Assembly: GCA_947571655.1 (NCBI GenBank)
Contig: CANOYR010000015.1
Location: forward strand, 1-34,452
Length of the DNA: 34,452 nt
DNA from: an uncultured Caryophanales bacterium
GTDB taxonomy: Bacteria > Bacillota_I > Bacilli_A > RF39 > UBA660
Reading direction: 5' to 3'
Shown here in pieces: positions 17,196-25,005 of this stretch (its first letter is position 1; each line of letters starts with the position of its first letter). Below the pieces are notes generated by a model that made no database searches, had not been told where the DNA came from, and saw only the letters and a list, made by a program, of their open reading frames with translations. The position numbers were made by a program, and so were the translations under genes.

Positions 17196-18644
17196 ATGAA
17201 TATTTTTATATCTGTTTATCATGTACTGAGAGATTTATTTATTTCACCTTTTCAACGAAGTGTTAAGTCAAAGGAACAAACAAAAAAGAATAAGAAGAAA
17301 AAAGCTGTTAAAGAAGATCAAGATTTAATGAGTGAAGCATTAAAAAACGCAAGTTCTCTTTCTGGAAAAGATACGAATGCTAAGTTAAAAAATGTTTTGG
17401 AAGACAGAAAAAGTAACAAAGAAGAATTGTTGACTTTCAATTATGTCGTAAAGGATAGTTATGGGAAGACGATTAAGAGTTCGTTTGATGCGAAAAGTCG
17501 CAATGAAGTAGAAGCATTTTTAGTGAATGAAGGTTATAAAGTAGAAAGTATTGAATTAAAGAAAAAAACCAAATGGGATATGGAAATTAATCTTGGTTTA
17601 AAGTTTAGATCAGGTGATTTGAGTTTTGCTTTAACACAATTGTCAACTTATATTAAAGCGGGAATTCCATTGATCGATTCTGTTCGTATTTTGGCAAAAC
17701 AGACGACTAAATCGTCTCACAGAAAGGTTTATGAGAAATTGGTATTTGATTTAGTTGCAGGAGAGAGTTTTAGTAGAGCTTTGGAAAATCAGAGTGATGC
17801 TTTTCCTAGATTATTAATTAATATGGTAAAGGCATCCGAAATGACTGGGGATTTACCAACGACTTTAGATGAGATGAGTGATTATTATACTTCTATTGAA
17901 GAAACTAGAAAACAGATGATTGCAGCACTTACTTATCCAGCGATTATCTTTATTTTTTCTGTTGTTGTTATTGCCTTTGTATTAATTTGGGTCGTTCCTA
18001 ATTTTGTTACTATGTTTTCTGAAGCAGGAGGTGAGATTCCTGCGATTACACAATTTACGTTGGCAGCTAGTGCTTTTCTTTCTAATTATTATATGTATAT
18101 ATTTATAGGAATTTTAGTAGTCATTACAACTTATCTGTTGGCTTATAAAAATGTAAAGTCTTTTCGAAAGTCGATGCAAATATTTTATATGAAATTACCG
18201 ATTTTTGGGACAGTGATTATCTATAATGAAGTAACGATGTTTACAAAGACTTTTGCTCAATTATTAAATCATAGTGTACATATCACAGATAGTATGGCAA
18301 TTCTTTCTAAAATTTCTAATAATGAGGTATATAAAGAAATCATTGCAAATACCATGAATACTTTAAGTAAGGGTGGAAAAATATCAGAATCTTTTCGTGG
18401 TCATTGGGCTTTTCCGATTGTTGCTTATGAAATGTTGGTAACTGGGGAATCTACAGGTCAGTTGGGAGCGATGATGGAAAAGGTAGCAGAACATTTTAAT
18501 AGTTTGCATCGGAATGCGGTTACACAGATTAAAGCATTTATTGAACCAATTACTATTATCTTTTTGGCAACATCGATTGGTTTCATTCTATTATCCATAT
18601 TTATCCCAATGTTTGGATTATATTCAGCTGTAGAGGGTGCGTAG
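17196..18644 (+). CDS. Type II secretion/type IV pilus inner-membrane platform protein (PilC/GspF/ComGB type)
   Basis: PilC/GspF proteins form the inner-membrane platform on which pilins are assembled. The 482-residue protein starts with a basic cytoplasmic segment. A small N-terminal domain follows (about 75-125; YVVKDSYGKTIKSSFDAKS), then two T2SSF repeats, each ending in membrane helices. The first has FALTQLSTYIKAGIPLIDSV, the second has FTKTFAQLLNHSVHITDSM, and there are three long hydrophobic helices. GGGTGA is 5 bases before the ATG at 17196. No pilin or ATPase gene is next to it; only the prepilin peptidase follows, 16 bases after its stop. The role could be competence DNA uptake or surface pili. 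Confidence 0.92.
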   Translation: MNIFISVYHVLRDLFISPFQRSVKSKEQTKKNKKKKAVKEDQDLMSEALKNASSLSGKDTNAKLKNVLEDRKSNKEELLTFNYVVKDSYGKTIKSSFDAKSRNEVEAFLVNEGYKVESIELKKKTKWDMEINLGLKFRSGDLSFALTQLSTYIKAGIPLIDSVRILAKQTTKSSHRKVYEKLVFDLVAGESFSRALENQSDAFPRLLINMVKASEMTGDLPTTLDEMSDYYTSIEETRKQMIAALTYPAIIFIFSVVVIAFVLIWVVPNFVTMFSEAGGEIPAITQFTLAASAFLSNYYMYIFIGILVVITTYLLAYKNVKSFRKSMQIFYMKLPIFGTVIIYNEVTMFTKTFAQLLNHSVHITDSMAILSKISNNEVYKEIIANTMNTLSKGGKISESFRGHWAFPIVAYEMLVTGESTGQLGAMMEKVAEHFNSLHRNAVTQIKAFIEPITIIFLATSIGFILLSIFIPMFGLYSAVEGA

Positions 18645-18660
18645 AGTTAGGGGGAAAATC

Positions 18661-19428
18661 ATGAATCTTTATTACACAATTGGCTTTTTTATCTTAGGAA
18701 TTGTTTTTGGTTCCTTCTATCATGTGATTGGTTTTCGATTACCTAAAGGAGAATCGATGATTCATCCCAAACATTCTTATTGTCCAACTTGTAAACATCG
18801 ATTGTTCTTTTGGGACCTTATTCCTATTTTTTCATATCTTATTCAAAAGGGAAGGTGTAGATACTGTAAGGACGAAATTTCTGTATTTTATCCATTTATT
18901 GAAATTTTAACAGGTTGTTTGTTTGCGGTTAGTTATTATTCCTTTGGGTTTCATTGGAATTTGTTGATTGCTCTTTGTCTTGTTAGTTTATTTAGTATTG
19001 TCATTGTAAGTGATTTAAATTATTTGATGATTCCCGATGAAGTTACATTGGTTGTTGGGGTTGTGATTAGTTTTTCTATTCTTTGTCGTGATCATTTCGA
19101 TTCTTTTTTAAAAGCATTGGGAAGCGGTGTTTTGCTGTTTGCTATTATGTATGGAGTTATGCTTTTTGGAGATTTTTTATTTAAAAGGGAGAGTCTTGGA
19201 GGAGCAGACATTAAATTAATGTTTATTGCAGGACTAGTTTTAGAACCTATTTTAGGTGTTTTGGTAATTTTTGTTTCTAGTGTTATTGCACTTCCTGTTT
19301 CTGTTCTTTTATATTTAATCAATAAAGAAAAAGTGATTCCTTTTGGTCCCTTTATTGTATTTTCTATTTTATTACTCTTTTTTCTAAAAGTCGATGTCAC
19401 GAAATTGTTAGACTTGTTTTTAAAGTAG
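18661..19428 (+). CDS. Prepilin peptidase (type IV leader peptidase, PilD/ComC)
   Basis: This aspartic membrane protease cleaves the short leader of type IV prepilins and usually N-methylates them. The 255-residue protein shows SFYHVIGFRLP, a four-Cys zinc pair (Cys41/44 CPTC, Cys66/69 CRYC) and about seven membrane helices. The two catalytic Asp sites are SDLNYLMIPDE and GGADIKL. AGGGGGAAA precedes the ATG at 18661. It is co-transcribed with the pilC-like gene and processes the pilins this platform assembles, although no pilin gene is in the window. Confidence 0.94.
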   Translation: MNLYYTIGFFILGIVFGSFYHVIGFRLPKGESMIHPKHSYCPTCKHRLFFWDLIPIFSYLIQKGRCRYCKDEISVFYPFIEILTGCLFAVSYYSFGFHWNLLIALCLVSLFSIVIVSDLNYLMIPDEVTLVVGVVISFSILCRDHFDSFLKALGSGVLLFAIMYGVMLFGDFLFKRESLGGADIKLMFIAGLVLEPILGVLVIFVSSVIALPVSVLLYLINKEKVIPFGPFIVFSILLLFFLKVDVTKLLDLFLK

Positions 19429-19440
19429 GGTACTTTTCTA
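19422..19440 (+). terminator. Possible weak terminator after the prepilin peptidase gene
   Basis: AAAGTA-GGG-TACTTT makes a 6-bp hairpin containing the stop codon, followed by a T-rich but interrupted tail. The three-base loop and short stem make it weak. Confidence 0.35.
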
Positions 19441-19532
19441 TTGTTTTGTCTTTTTCATGGGTTTTTAAATTTTCTTTCAGAGATTCCTAAAGAAAATACG
19501 AAAATCCTCTTTTTTTCTTTTTAAAAAGTGCG

Positions 19533-19538
19533 TATAAT
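19533..19538 (+). promoter_or_regulatory. -10 element of dnaB-dnaI
   Basis: A consensus TATAAT lies 26 bases before the dnaB ATG. No good -35 is found at the right distance. Confidence 0.45.
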
Positions 19539-19564
19539 AAAAGATACAAAAGCGAGGTGGAGTA

Positions 19565-20875
19565 ATGAAAGAGATTCCTGTATTACCAGCAGATACGTAT
19601 ACTGTGATTAATAAGACAATATTAAAAGAGCAGGATCGAAAGTTAATTACTATGCTTTATCAACCAATCATTGGCCATATCGCAACTAGTCTTTATTTTA
19701 CATTAATTGATGATCTTGATAAAAGAGAATTGATGAGTGAAGATTTGACTCATCATCATTTAATGAGTACAATGCAGTTAAAATTGGATAAAATTGTGAT
19801 TGCTAGACAAAAATTAGAAGGAGTAGGACTCTTAAAAACCTATTATAAAAAAGATCATATTCATAATTTTGTCTATTTAATTTATTCACCAATGTCTGCC
19901 TCTGATTTCTTAAATCATCCAATTTTAAATATTGTATTATATAACAATTTAGGAAAAAAGGAGTATAATAAAATTGTTGATTTTTTTAAAATGCCTCGAA
20001 TTAATTTAAAAGATTATGAGGATATTACTTTGTCATTTGATCAAGTTTATCGTAGTGCTTCTGGAAATTCTTATATTGAAAATGAAGATTTGATACAAGA
20101 GGAGCGGGGGAAAATTCATTTGATTGAAAAAATAGATTTTTCTTTATTAGTTTCTAGTATTCCAAGTCAGATGATTAGTCCTAGATGTTTTAATCAGGAA
20201 ACAAAAGAGTTGATTAATTCCCTTGCTTATGTTTATAATATTGAGGATTTACAGATGCAGGGATTGGTACGAAACTGTATTAATGAAAAGGGTTTGGTGG
20301 ATAAAACAGAACTTAGAAAGAGTTGTCGTAATTTTTATCAATTTGAAAATAATGGGAAATTACCGACGCTTATCTATTCTAAACAACCAGAGTATTTAAA
20401 ATCTCCAGAAGGAGATCATTCTAAATGGGCAAAGATGGTGTATACTTTTGAATCTGTCACACCTTACGATTTTTTAAGAAGTAAGTATAAAACAGGAGAA
20501 CCTTCTTTAAGAGATTTAAAATTAATTGAAGGTTTACTTGTTGATTTAAAAATGAATCCAGGAGTAGTTAATGTTTTAATTGCCTATGTTTTAAAGATAA
20601 ATAATCAACGTCTTTCTAGAAATTATGTAGAAACTATCGCAGGACAGTGGAAGCGTCTTAATGTGGAAACTGTAGAAGAGGCCATGAAAGTTAGTGAGAA
20701 AGAACATAAAAAATTAAAGAAACAGTTTGATTCGAAAACTTCATCAAGAACAATTTCTAAAAAGAATCAAGAAGAAGTATTACCAGACTGGTTTGATAAA
20801 AATTTAGAAAATGAGGAAATGACAGAGGAAGAAAAAAGAGAACTTGATCAGATTTTAAATTCGATTTCTTCCTAA
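19565..20875 (+). CDS. dnaB: Replication initiation/membrane attachment protein DnaB (Gram-positive type)
   Basis: In Bacilli this DnaB (not the helicase) works with DnaD and DnaI to load the replicative helicase at oriC and at restarted forks. The 436-residue protein has the typical N-terminal winged-helix region (VINKTILKEQDRKLITMLYQ and ARQKLEGVGLLKTYY). The DnaD/DnaB C-terminal domain covers about 310-385 (PSLRDLKLIEGLLVDLKMNP, then NYVETIAGQWKRL), and the tail is charged. GCGAGGTGGAG precedes the ATG. It is followed by a 41-residue membrane peptide and then dnaI, close to the Bacillus dnaB-dnaI order. Confidence 0.9.
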   Translation: MKEIPVLPADTYTVINKTILKEQDRKLITMLYQPIIGHIATSLYFTLIDDLDKRELMSEDLTHHHLMSTMQLKLDKIVIARQKLEGVGLLKTYYKKDHIHNFVYLIYSPMSASDFLNHPILNIVLYNNLGKKEYNKIVDFFKMPRINLKDYEDITLSFDQVYRSASGNSYIENEDLIQEERGKIHLIEKIDFSLLVSSIPSQMISPRCFNQETKELINSLAYVYNIEDLQMQGLVRNCINEKGLVDKTELRKSCRNFYQFENNGKLPTLIYSKQPEYLKSPEGDHSKWAKMVYTFESVTPYDFLRSKYKTGEPSLRDLKLIEGLLVDLKMNPGVVNVLIAYVLKINNQRLSRNYVETIAGQWKRLNVETVEEAMKVSEKEHKKLKKQFDSKTSSRTISKKNQEEVLPDWFDKNLENEEMTEEEKRELDQILNSISS

Positions 20876-20889
20876 TAAGGAGAAATAAA

Positions 20890-21015
20890 ATGGAATACAA
20901 CAGTAAAAAAGAAGAACGAATGAAAATGTTATTAAAGATGTCGATGATTTTTGGTGGGGGAGTTATGATTTATATTTTTATTATAATTCTTGCCAATATC
21001 AATTCAATGGGGTGA
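20890..21015 (+). CDS. Small single-span membrane peptide between dnaB and dnaI (41 aa)
   Basis: This short gene has a strong ribosome site (AAGGAG, 20878-20883) 6 bases before its ATG. It fits exactly between dnaB (14-base gap) and dnaI (4-base gap). The product starts with a charged segment (MEYNSKKEERMKMLLKM) followed by one hydrophobic helix (about residues 19-36, FGGGVMIYIFIIILA) and a short outside tail ending NSMG. I know no family for it. In an operon that attaches replication-initiation proteins to the membrane it could be a partner or a regulator, but this is speculation. The tight spacing and the ribosome site support a real gene. Confidence 0.65.
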   Translation: MEYNSKKEERMKMLLKMSMIFGGGVMIYIFIIILANINSMG

Positions 21016-21019
21016 AGTT

Positions 21020-21937
21020 ATGAAAAGAATCAGAGATTTGGTTTCCATGAAAGATTCTGAATGGAATGATTTGAAACAAAACTATATCAAGAAATTGGAA
21101 AATCCAATGTTTTTGGAGTTAACGAAGCTCTTAGATATGGATGATGAAATATTAATGAAATATACATCTTCTTTAGAAAGTGCATCAGTGGAATATGCTC
21201 ATTGTAAAAAGTGTTCAAAACTGGAATCTTGTAAAAATGAGATCGAGGGATATTTATATCAGCCAAGAAAGCTAGAAAATCATTTGATTTTTGAATATGT
21301 TATGTGTCCATATCTGAAAAAAAGAGAAGAACAAGAAGCTTATCGAAATAATATTTCAGTATTTGAAACTCCCAAAATAGTAAAAAATGCATCTTTTCAA
21401 GATACCAATCGTGATGATAGAAACCGTTTAGAAATTAGTAAGTATTTTAAGGAGTTTATTGACGAATATAAGTCTTTAAAAAATCCAAAGGGAATTTATC
21501 TTCATGGAAATTTTGGGACTGGGAAGACTTATTTAATTGCTGCTTTATTTAATGAGCTTGCGAAAAGTAATGTAAAAAGTGCGATTGTTTATGTGCCAGA
21601 ATTTTTAAGGCAATTGAAATCTTCTTTTAATACTAACTATACAGAAAAATATGATTATATTAAGACTGTTCCTTTGTTACTACTCGATGATATTGGTGCA
21701 GAAAATTTAACTTCTTGGGCAAGGGATGAGATTATTGGAACTCTTCTTCAATATCGAATGGAAGAGGGACTTCCAACATTTTTTACTTCCAATTTTAATT
21801 TAAAACAATTGGAAGAACACCTTTCATCAACTAGTAGTGGGATTGAAAAATTAAAAGCACGTAGAATTATTGAACGGATTACTTTTATGACGAAGGAATT
21901 TCAACTAACGAGTAAAAATCGGCGAATAGAAAAATAG
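21020..21937 (+). CDS. dnaI: Primosomal helicase loader DnaI
   Basis: DnaI is the AAA+ loader that places the replicative helicase on DNA. The 305-residue protein has the N-terminal helicase-binding domain with the Zn ligands expected in DnaI (Cys62, Cys65, Cys71 and Cys96). The AAA+ core has Walker A GNFGTGKT (163-170), Walker B LLLLDDIG (Asp223/224), sensor I FFTSNF and a C-terminal RIIERI arginine region. GGGGTGA lies about 5 bases before the ATG at 21020. An upstream in-frame extension is not needed and would overlap the 41-residue gene. Confidence 0.95.
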   Translation: MKRIRDLVSMKDSEWNDLKQNYIKKLENPMFLELTKLLDMDDEILMKYTSSLESASVEYAHCKKCSKLESCKNEIEGYLYQPRKLENHLIFEYVMCPYLKKREEQEAYRNNISVFETPKIVKNASFQDTNRDDRNRLEISKYFKEFIDEYKSLKNPKGIYLHGNFGTGKTYLIAALFNELAKSNVKSAIVYVPEFLRQLKSSFNTNYTEKYDYIKTVPLLLLDDIGAENLTSWARDEIIGTLLQYRMEEGLPTFFTSNFNLKQLEEHLSSTSSGIEKLKARRIIERITFMTKEFQLTSKNRRIEK

Positions 21938-21967
21938 TCTTTTCTTATAAATTTAAGAATTTAGGAA

Positions 21968-21995
21968 TTGACATTGTGGAATTTTATGTTATGAT
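21968..21995 (+). promoter_or_regulatory. Sigma-A promoter of the T-box leader
   Basis: TTGACA (21968-21973), a 16-base spacer and TATGAT (21990-21995) lie just upstream of the T-box RNA, which should start near 22003. Confidence 0.8.
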
Positions 21996-22004
21996 TATAC
22001 TATC

Positions 22005-22210
22005 AATTAGAAAAGCAATGATAAGAGACATGATGAATAAAAGGACTGTGTAGAGAATTTGCGGTTGGTGCAAGCAAAAAAGGATTTTATTCATTACTAC
22101 TTTTGAGTTGGCCTTAATCAGGTTCCGGGAAAACCGTTATAAAAATCAAGGTAAAAATGGATGGTACCGTGTTTATGCACTCCTGTTAGAAATACAGGAG
22201 TTTTTATTTT
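22005..22210 (+). ncRNA. T-box riboswitch, threonine type
   Basis: T-box leaders sense uncharged tRNA and allow read-through when charging is poor. Stem I is formed by ATGAATAAAA and TTTTATTCAT. Its apex holds AGAGA and the GGTTGGTG loop with TTGC/GCAA. The likely specifier loop 3' side is TACTA, containing ACT (22096-22098), a threonine codon. The stem II region has GGTTCCGGGAAAACC. The T-box proper is GGATGGTACCGTG (22159-22171) with the UGGU bulge expected to pair with a tRNA ending ACCA. The terminator is ACTCCTGT/ACAGGAGT with a T tail at 22179-22210. The amino acid is supported by thrS downstream. Confidence 0.92.
22179..22210 (+). terminator. Regulated terminator of the T-box
   Basis: ACTCCTGT (22179-22186) and ACAGGAGT (22194-22201) form an 8-bp stem followed by TTTTTATTTT. 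It is mutually exclusive with the antiterminator built from the T-box sequence just upstream. Confidence 0.9.
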
Positions 22211-22222
22211 GGGGGGATGAAA

Positions 22223-22453
22223 ATGAGGAAGAAAACAAAGAGTGTAAAAGATATGTCATTAATGGAATTGTGTGAATTGTATTGTAGAATTTCAGATGAA
22301 GAAACAAAACAAGAGATTCAACAATACATCGCATTTCAATTGGCAACCAATCAAAATCAGAAAAGAGAATTACTATTTGCGATGAGAGAACCATTAAGGT
22401 ATAGCAAACATTTAAAAAAAGGGAAAACTAGGTTTTCCTATATAGCTAGATAA
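22223..22453 (+). CDS. Small basic hypothetical protein under T-box control (76 aa)
   Basis: The gene starts 13 bases after the T-box terminator. GGGGGG lies 6 bases before the ATG at 22223, whereas the ATG at 22217 directly touches it. The 76-residue product is charged and mostly helical: KSVKDMSLMELCELYCRISD, then EETKQEIQQYIAFQLATNQN, and a basic end (HLKKGKTRFSYIAR). It has no membrane segment and no motif I recognise; it is not a TGS domain. It lies between the threonine T-box and thrS, so its expression should rise when threonyl-tRNA is uncharged. The function is unknown. Confidence 0.65.
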   Translation: MRKKTKSVKDMSLMELCELYCRISDEETKQEIQQYIAFQLATNQNQKRELLFAMREPLRYSKHLKKGKTRFSYIAR

Positions 22454-22623
22454 AAATTTAATATTACATTTTATTTTTTCTAGGTATCATAATATCCTTT
22501 TTATTGTATTAGAAGAGAGAGTCATCACTTATCATTAGAATAATTGATAAAAATTATTGATTTGAAGCAAATATATCAAGAACTCATATGAAACATAGAA
22601 TTGGATAGGAAGGAGAGTTGAGT

Positions 22624-24375
22624 ATGATTAATATCAAAGAAGATGAACAATTGAGTATATTAAATCATTCTTGTGCACATTTACTAGCACAGGCAGTGAA
22701 ACATTTATATAAAGAGGCAAAATTCTGGGTAGGACCTGTGATTGATACAGGATTTTATTATGATATCGATTTAGGGGAAGAAGTCATTAAAGAAGAAGAC
22801 TTACCAAAGATTGAAAAAGAAATGAAAAAGTGTGCTAAGGAAGGTAAAAAAATAATTCGTCATGAAATTACGAAAGAAGATGCTCTAAAGCAATTTCATG
22901 AAGACCCTTATAAAATAGATTTAATTGATAGAATGGATGAGAATGATACAATTATTAGTTGTTATACGCAAGGAGATTTTACTGATCTTTGCCGAGGACC
23001 TCATGTAGAGACTACTAAAGAATTAAAGTATTTTAAATTATTAAAAGTAAGCGGGGCTTATTGGAAGGGTGATGCTAAAAATAAAATGCTTCAAAGAATT
23101 TATGGAATATGTTTTGATACAGAGGAAGCATTGAATGAATATTTAGAGGTGTTAGAGGAGGCTAAGTTAAGAGATCATAAGAAGTTAGGAAAAGAATTAG
23201 ATCTTTTTATGATTAGTGAGTATGGCCCAGGGTTTCCTTTTTTCTTACCTAAGGGAATGATTTTACGAAATATTTTAGAGAATTTTTGGTATGAAGAGCA
23301 TACAAAAGAAGGATATGAATTTATTAAAACACCAATCATGTTAAGTAAAGAGTTATGGGAGGTTTCTGGACATTGGGAAAATTATCGTGAAAATATGTAT
23401 ACGTCTTCTATTGATGATAAGGAATTCGCGATTAAACCGATGAATTGTCCAGGAGGAATGCTGGTTTATAAGAATTCTCTTCATTCTTATAAAGATTTAC
23501 CAATTCGTTGTGGAGAACTTGGACAGGTACATCGACATGAAGCAAGTGGAGCTTTAAATGGTTTATTTCGTGTTCGTACTTTTACACAAGATGATGCACA
23601 TATCTTTATGAGAGAAGATCAAATTGAGGAGGAAATTATTCGTTTAATTTCTTTTATTGATAGAGTTTATCGTATTTTTGGATTAACATATGATATTGAG
23701 CTTTCTACTAGGCCAGAGGAAAAATTTATTGGTACGATTGAATCATGGAATCGTAGTGAGGCAATTTTACAGGAGGCTTGTCATAAAGCAGGACATGATT
23801 GTAAGATTAATCCAGGAGATGGAGCTTTCTATGGACCTAAATTGGATTTTCATATTAAAGATTCTTTAGGAAGAGTTTGGCAATGTGGAACGATTCAATT
23901 AGATGCTAATCTTCCAGAAAGATTTGATTTAACTTTTGTTGATAAAGATGGAACTAAGCAAAGACCTGTTATGTTGCATCGAGTGATTTTTGGATCAATT
24001 GAACGATTCATTGGGATTTTAATTGAGCATTATAAAGGGGCATTTCCAACTTGGCTTTCACCAGTTCAAGTAAACGTGATTCCAGTAAATAATGAATATC
24101 ACTTAGAATATGGAAAAGAAATTAAAAAGTTGTTAGAACAGGAAAATATCCGTGTGGAATTGGATGATCGCAATGAAAAACTTGGTTATAAAATGAGAGA
24201 AAGTACAATGAAGAAGATTCCATTTTCTTTGATTCTTGGAAATAGTGAAGTAGAAAATCAAACCATTAGTTATCGAATTCATGGAAGAGATGAAACAAAA
24301 ACAGTTTCCAAGGAAGAATTTGTAAGATATATCAAAGATGTTATTTATGAAAAAAAGTTACATCAGGATTTATAA
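22624..24375 (+). CDS. thrS: Threonyl-tRNA synthetase lacking the N-terminal TGS domain
   Basis: ThrRS charges tRNA-Thr and edits mischarged serine. The 583-residue protein begins directly with the N2 editing domain (HSCAHLLAQAVKHL at 15-28, then DLCRGPHV). The linker and the class II catalytic core follow (PGFPFFLPKGM, MNCPGGM, VHRHEASGAL, RTFTQDDAHIF, DGAFYGPKLD, LHRVIFGSIERF). The C-terminal anticodon-binding domain begins at about 480. Bacillus ThrRS is about 640 residues with a TGS domain of about 60 residues first; that domain is absent. The ATG at 22624 is set by GAAGGAGAG; a TTG at 22618 is too close to it. Control is by the upstream T-box. Confidence 0.96.
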   Translation: MINIKEDEQLSILNHSCAHLLAQAVKHLYKEAKFWVGPVIDTGFYYDIDLGEEVIKEEDLPKIEKEMKKCAKEGKKIIRHEITKEDALKQFHEDPYKIDLIDRMDENDTIISCYTQGDFTDLCRGPHVETTKELKYFKLLKVSGAYWKGDAKNKMLQRIYGICFDTEEALNEYLEVLEEAKLRDHKKLGKELDLFMISEYGPGFPFFLPKGMILRNILENFWYEEHTKEGYEFIKTPIMLSKELWEVSGHWENYRENMYTSSIDDKEFAIKPMNCPGGMLVYKNSLHSYKDLPIRCGELGQVHRHEASGALNGLFRVRTFTQDDAHIFMREDQIEEEIIRLISFIDRVYRIFGLTYDIELSTRPEEKFIGTIESWNRSEAILQEACHKAGHDCKINPGDGAFYGPKLDFHIKDSLGRVWQCGTIQLDANLPERFDLTFVDKDGTKQRPVMLHRVIFGSIERFIGILIEHYKGAFPTWLSPVQVNVIPVNNEYHLEYGKEIKKLLEQENIRVELDDRNEKLGYKMRESTMKKIPFSLILGNSEVENQTISYRIHGRDETKTVSKEEFVRYIKDVIYEKKLHQDL

Positions 24376-24395
24376 AAAGAAAGATTAGATTATTT

Positions 24396-24424
24396 AAGAA
24401 GTGTTAAGAGCACTTCTTTTTTTT
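24396..24424 (+). terminator. Terminator after thrS
   Basis: AAGAAGTG (24396-24403) pairs with CACTTCTT (24411-24418) around a 7-base loop, followed by eight T. Confidence 0.88.
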
Positions 24425-24511
24425 CTGAAACTTTATTGGTTGTCAAGTGTTTACAGTTCGAATGACAGAAAAATATGTTTTATATTTACAATGGGAGGAA
24501 CTTCATAGTAT

Positions 24512-24550
24512 TATAATGGTAAGTAGTGGTTGATAATGGTGAAAAGTGGG
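24512..24550 (+). promoter_or_regulatory. mraZ promoter -10 and MraZ operator (four TGGK repeats at 10-base spacing)
   Basis: TATAAT at 24512-24517 is the -10 of the division cluster. TGGT or TGGG words begin at 24517, 24527, 24537 and 24547, exactly 10 bases apart. This is the arrangement of MraZ-binding direct repeats described in E. coli (TGGGN separated by 5 bases). The operator overlaps the -10 and start region, so MraZ would repress its own operon. Confidence 0.75.
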
Positions 24551-24558
24551 GGATATTT

Positions 24559-24999
24559 ATGTTGATGGGAGAATATCATCATACAATTGATGAAAAGGGT
24601 AGAATGATTATTCCAGCAAAGTTTAGACAGGAGCTCGGAGAGCAGTTTGTGATTACTAGAGGATTAGAATCTTGTCTATTTGCTTATTCTATGAATGAGT
24701 GGAATAAAATTGTAAATAAAATCAACACTTTACCTTTTACTAAAAGAGATGCCCGTAACTTTTCAAGATTTTTTCTATCAGGCGCTACGATTGTTGAATT
24801 GGACAAGCAGGGACGAATCAATATTGCATCTCCATTGACTTCTTATGCTTCCTTAGAAAAAGATTGCATTATTATTGGTGTAGGCGAACGTCTTGAAATA
24901 TGGAATGAGAAATCTTGGCATGAATTTTTGGATACCAATATAGAAGATATGTCTATGATTGCTGAAAATTTATTTTCCCAAGAGTTGGACGGAGTGTAG
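24559..24999 (+). CDS. mraZ: Transcriptional regulator MraZ
   Basis: MraZ is a small double-AbrB-fold DNA-binding ring protein that represses the division/wall cluster. The 146-residue protein begins MLMGEYHHTIDEKGRMIIPA, the typical opening. Its second repeat has the motif VELDKQGRINIASPL (about 90-104). GGGGGAT lies a few bases before the ATG at 24559, giving the family's normal length; an upstream in-frame GTG at 24526 lies inside the operator and is rejected. The gene is followed after 6 bases by rsmH. Four operator repeats upstream suggest autoregulation. Confidence 0.95.
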   Translation: MLMGEYHHTIDEKGRMIIPAKFRQELGEQFVITRGLESCLFAYSMNEWNKIVNKINTLPFTKRDARNFSRFFLSGATIVELDKQGRINIASPLTSYASLEKDCIIIGVGERLEIWNEKSWHEFLDTNIEDMSMIAENLFSQELDGV

Positions 25000-25005
25000 A
25001 TTAAT

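Noticed and set aside
22223..22453. Split TGS domain of ThrRS encoded by the small upstream gene
   Set aside because: The 76-residue protein is helical and shows none of the beta-grasp TGS pattern.
24526..24558. In-frame GTG giving a longer MraZ
   Set aside because: The GTG is part of the operator repeats; MraZ starts at the ATG at 24559 with a good ribosome site.
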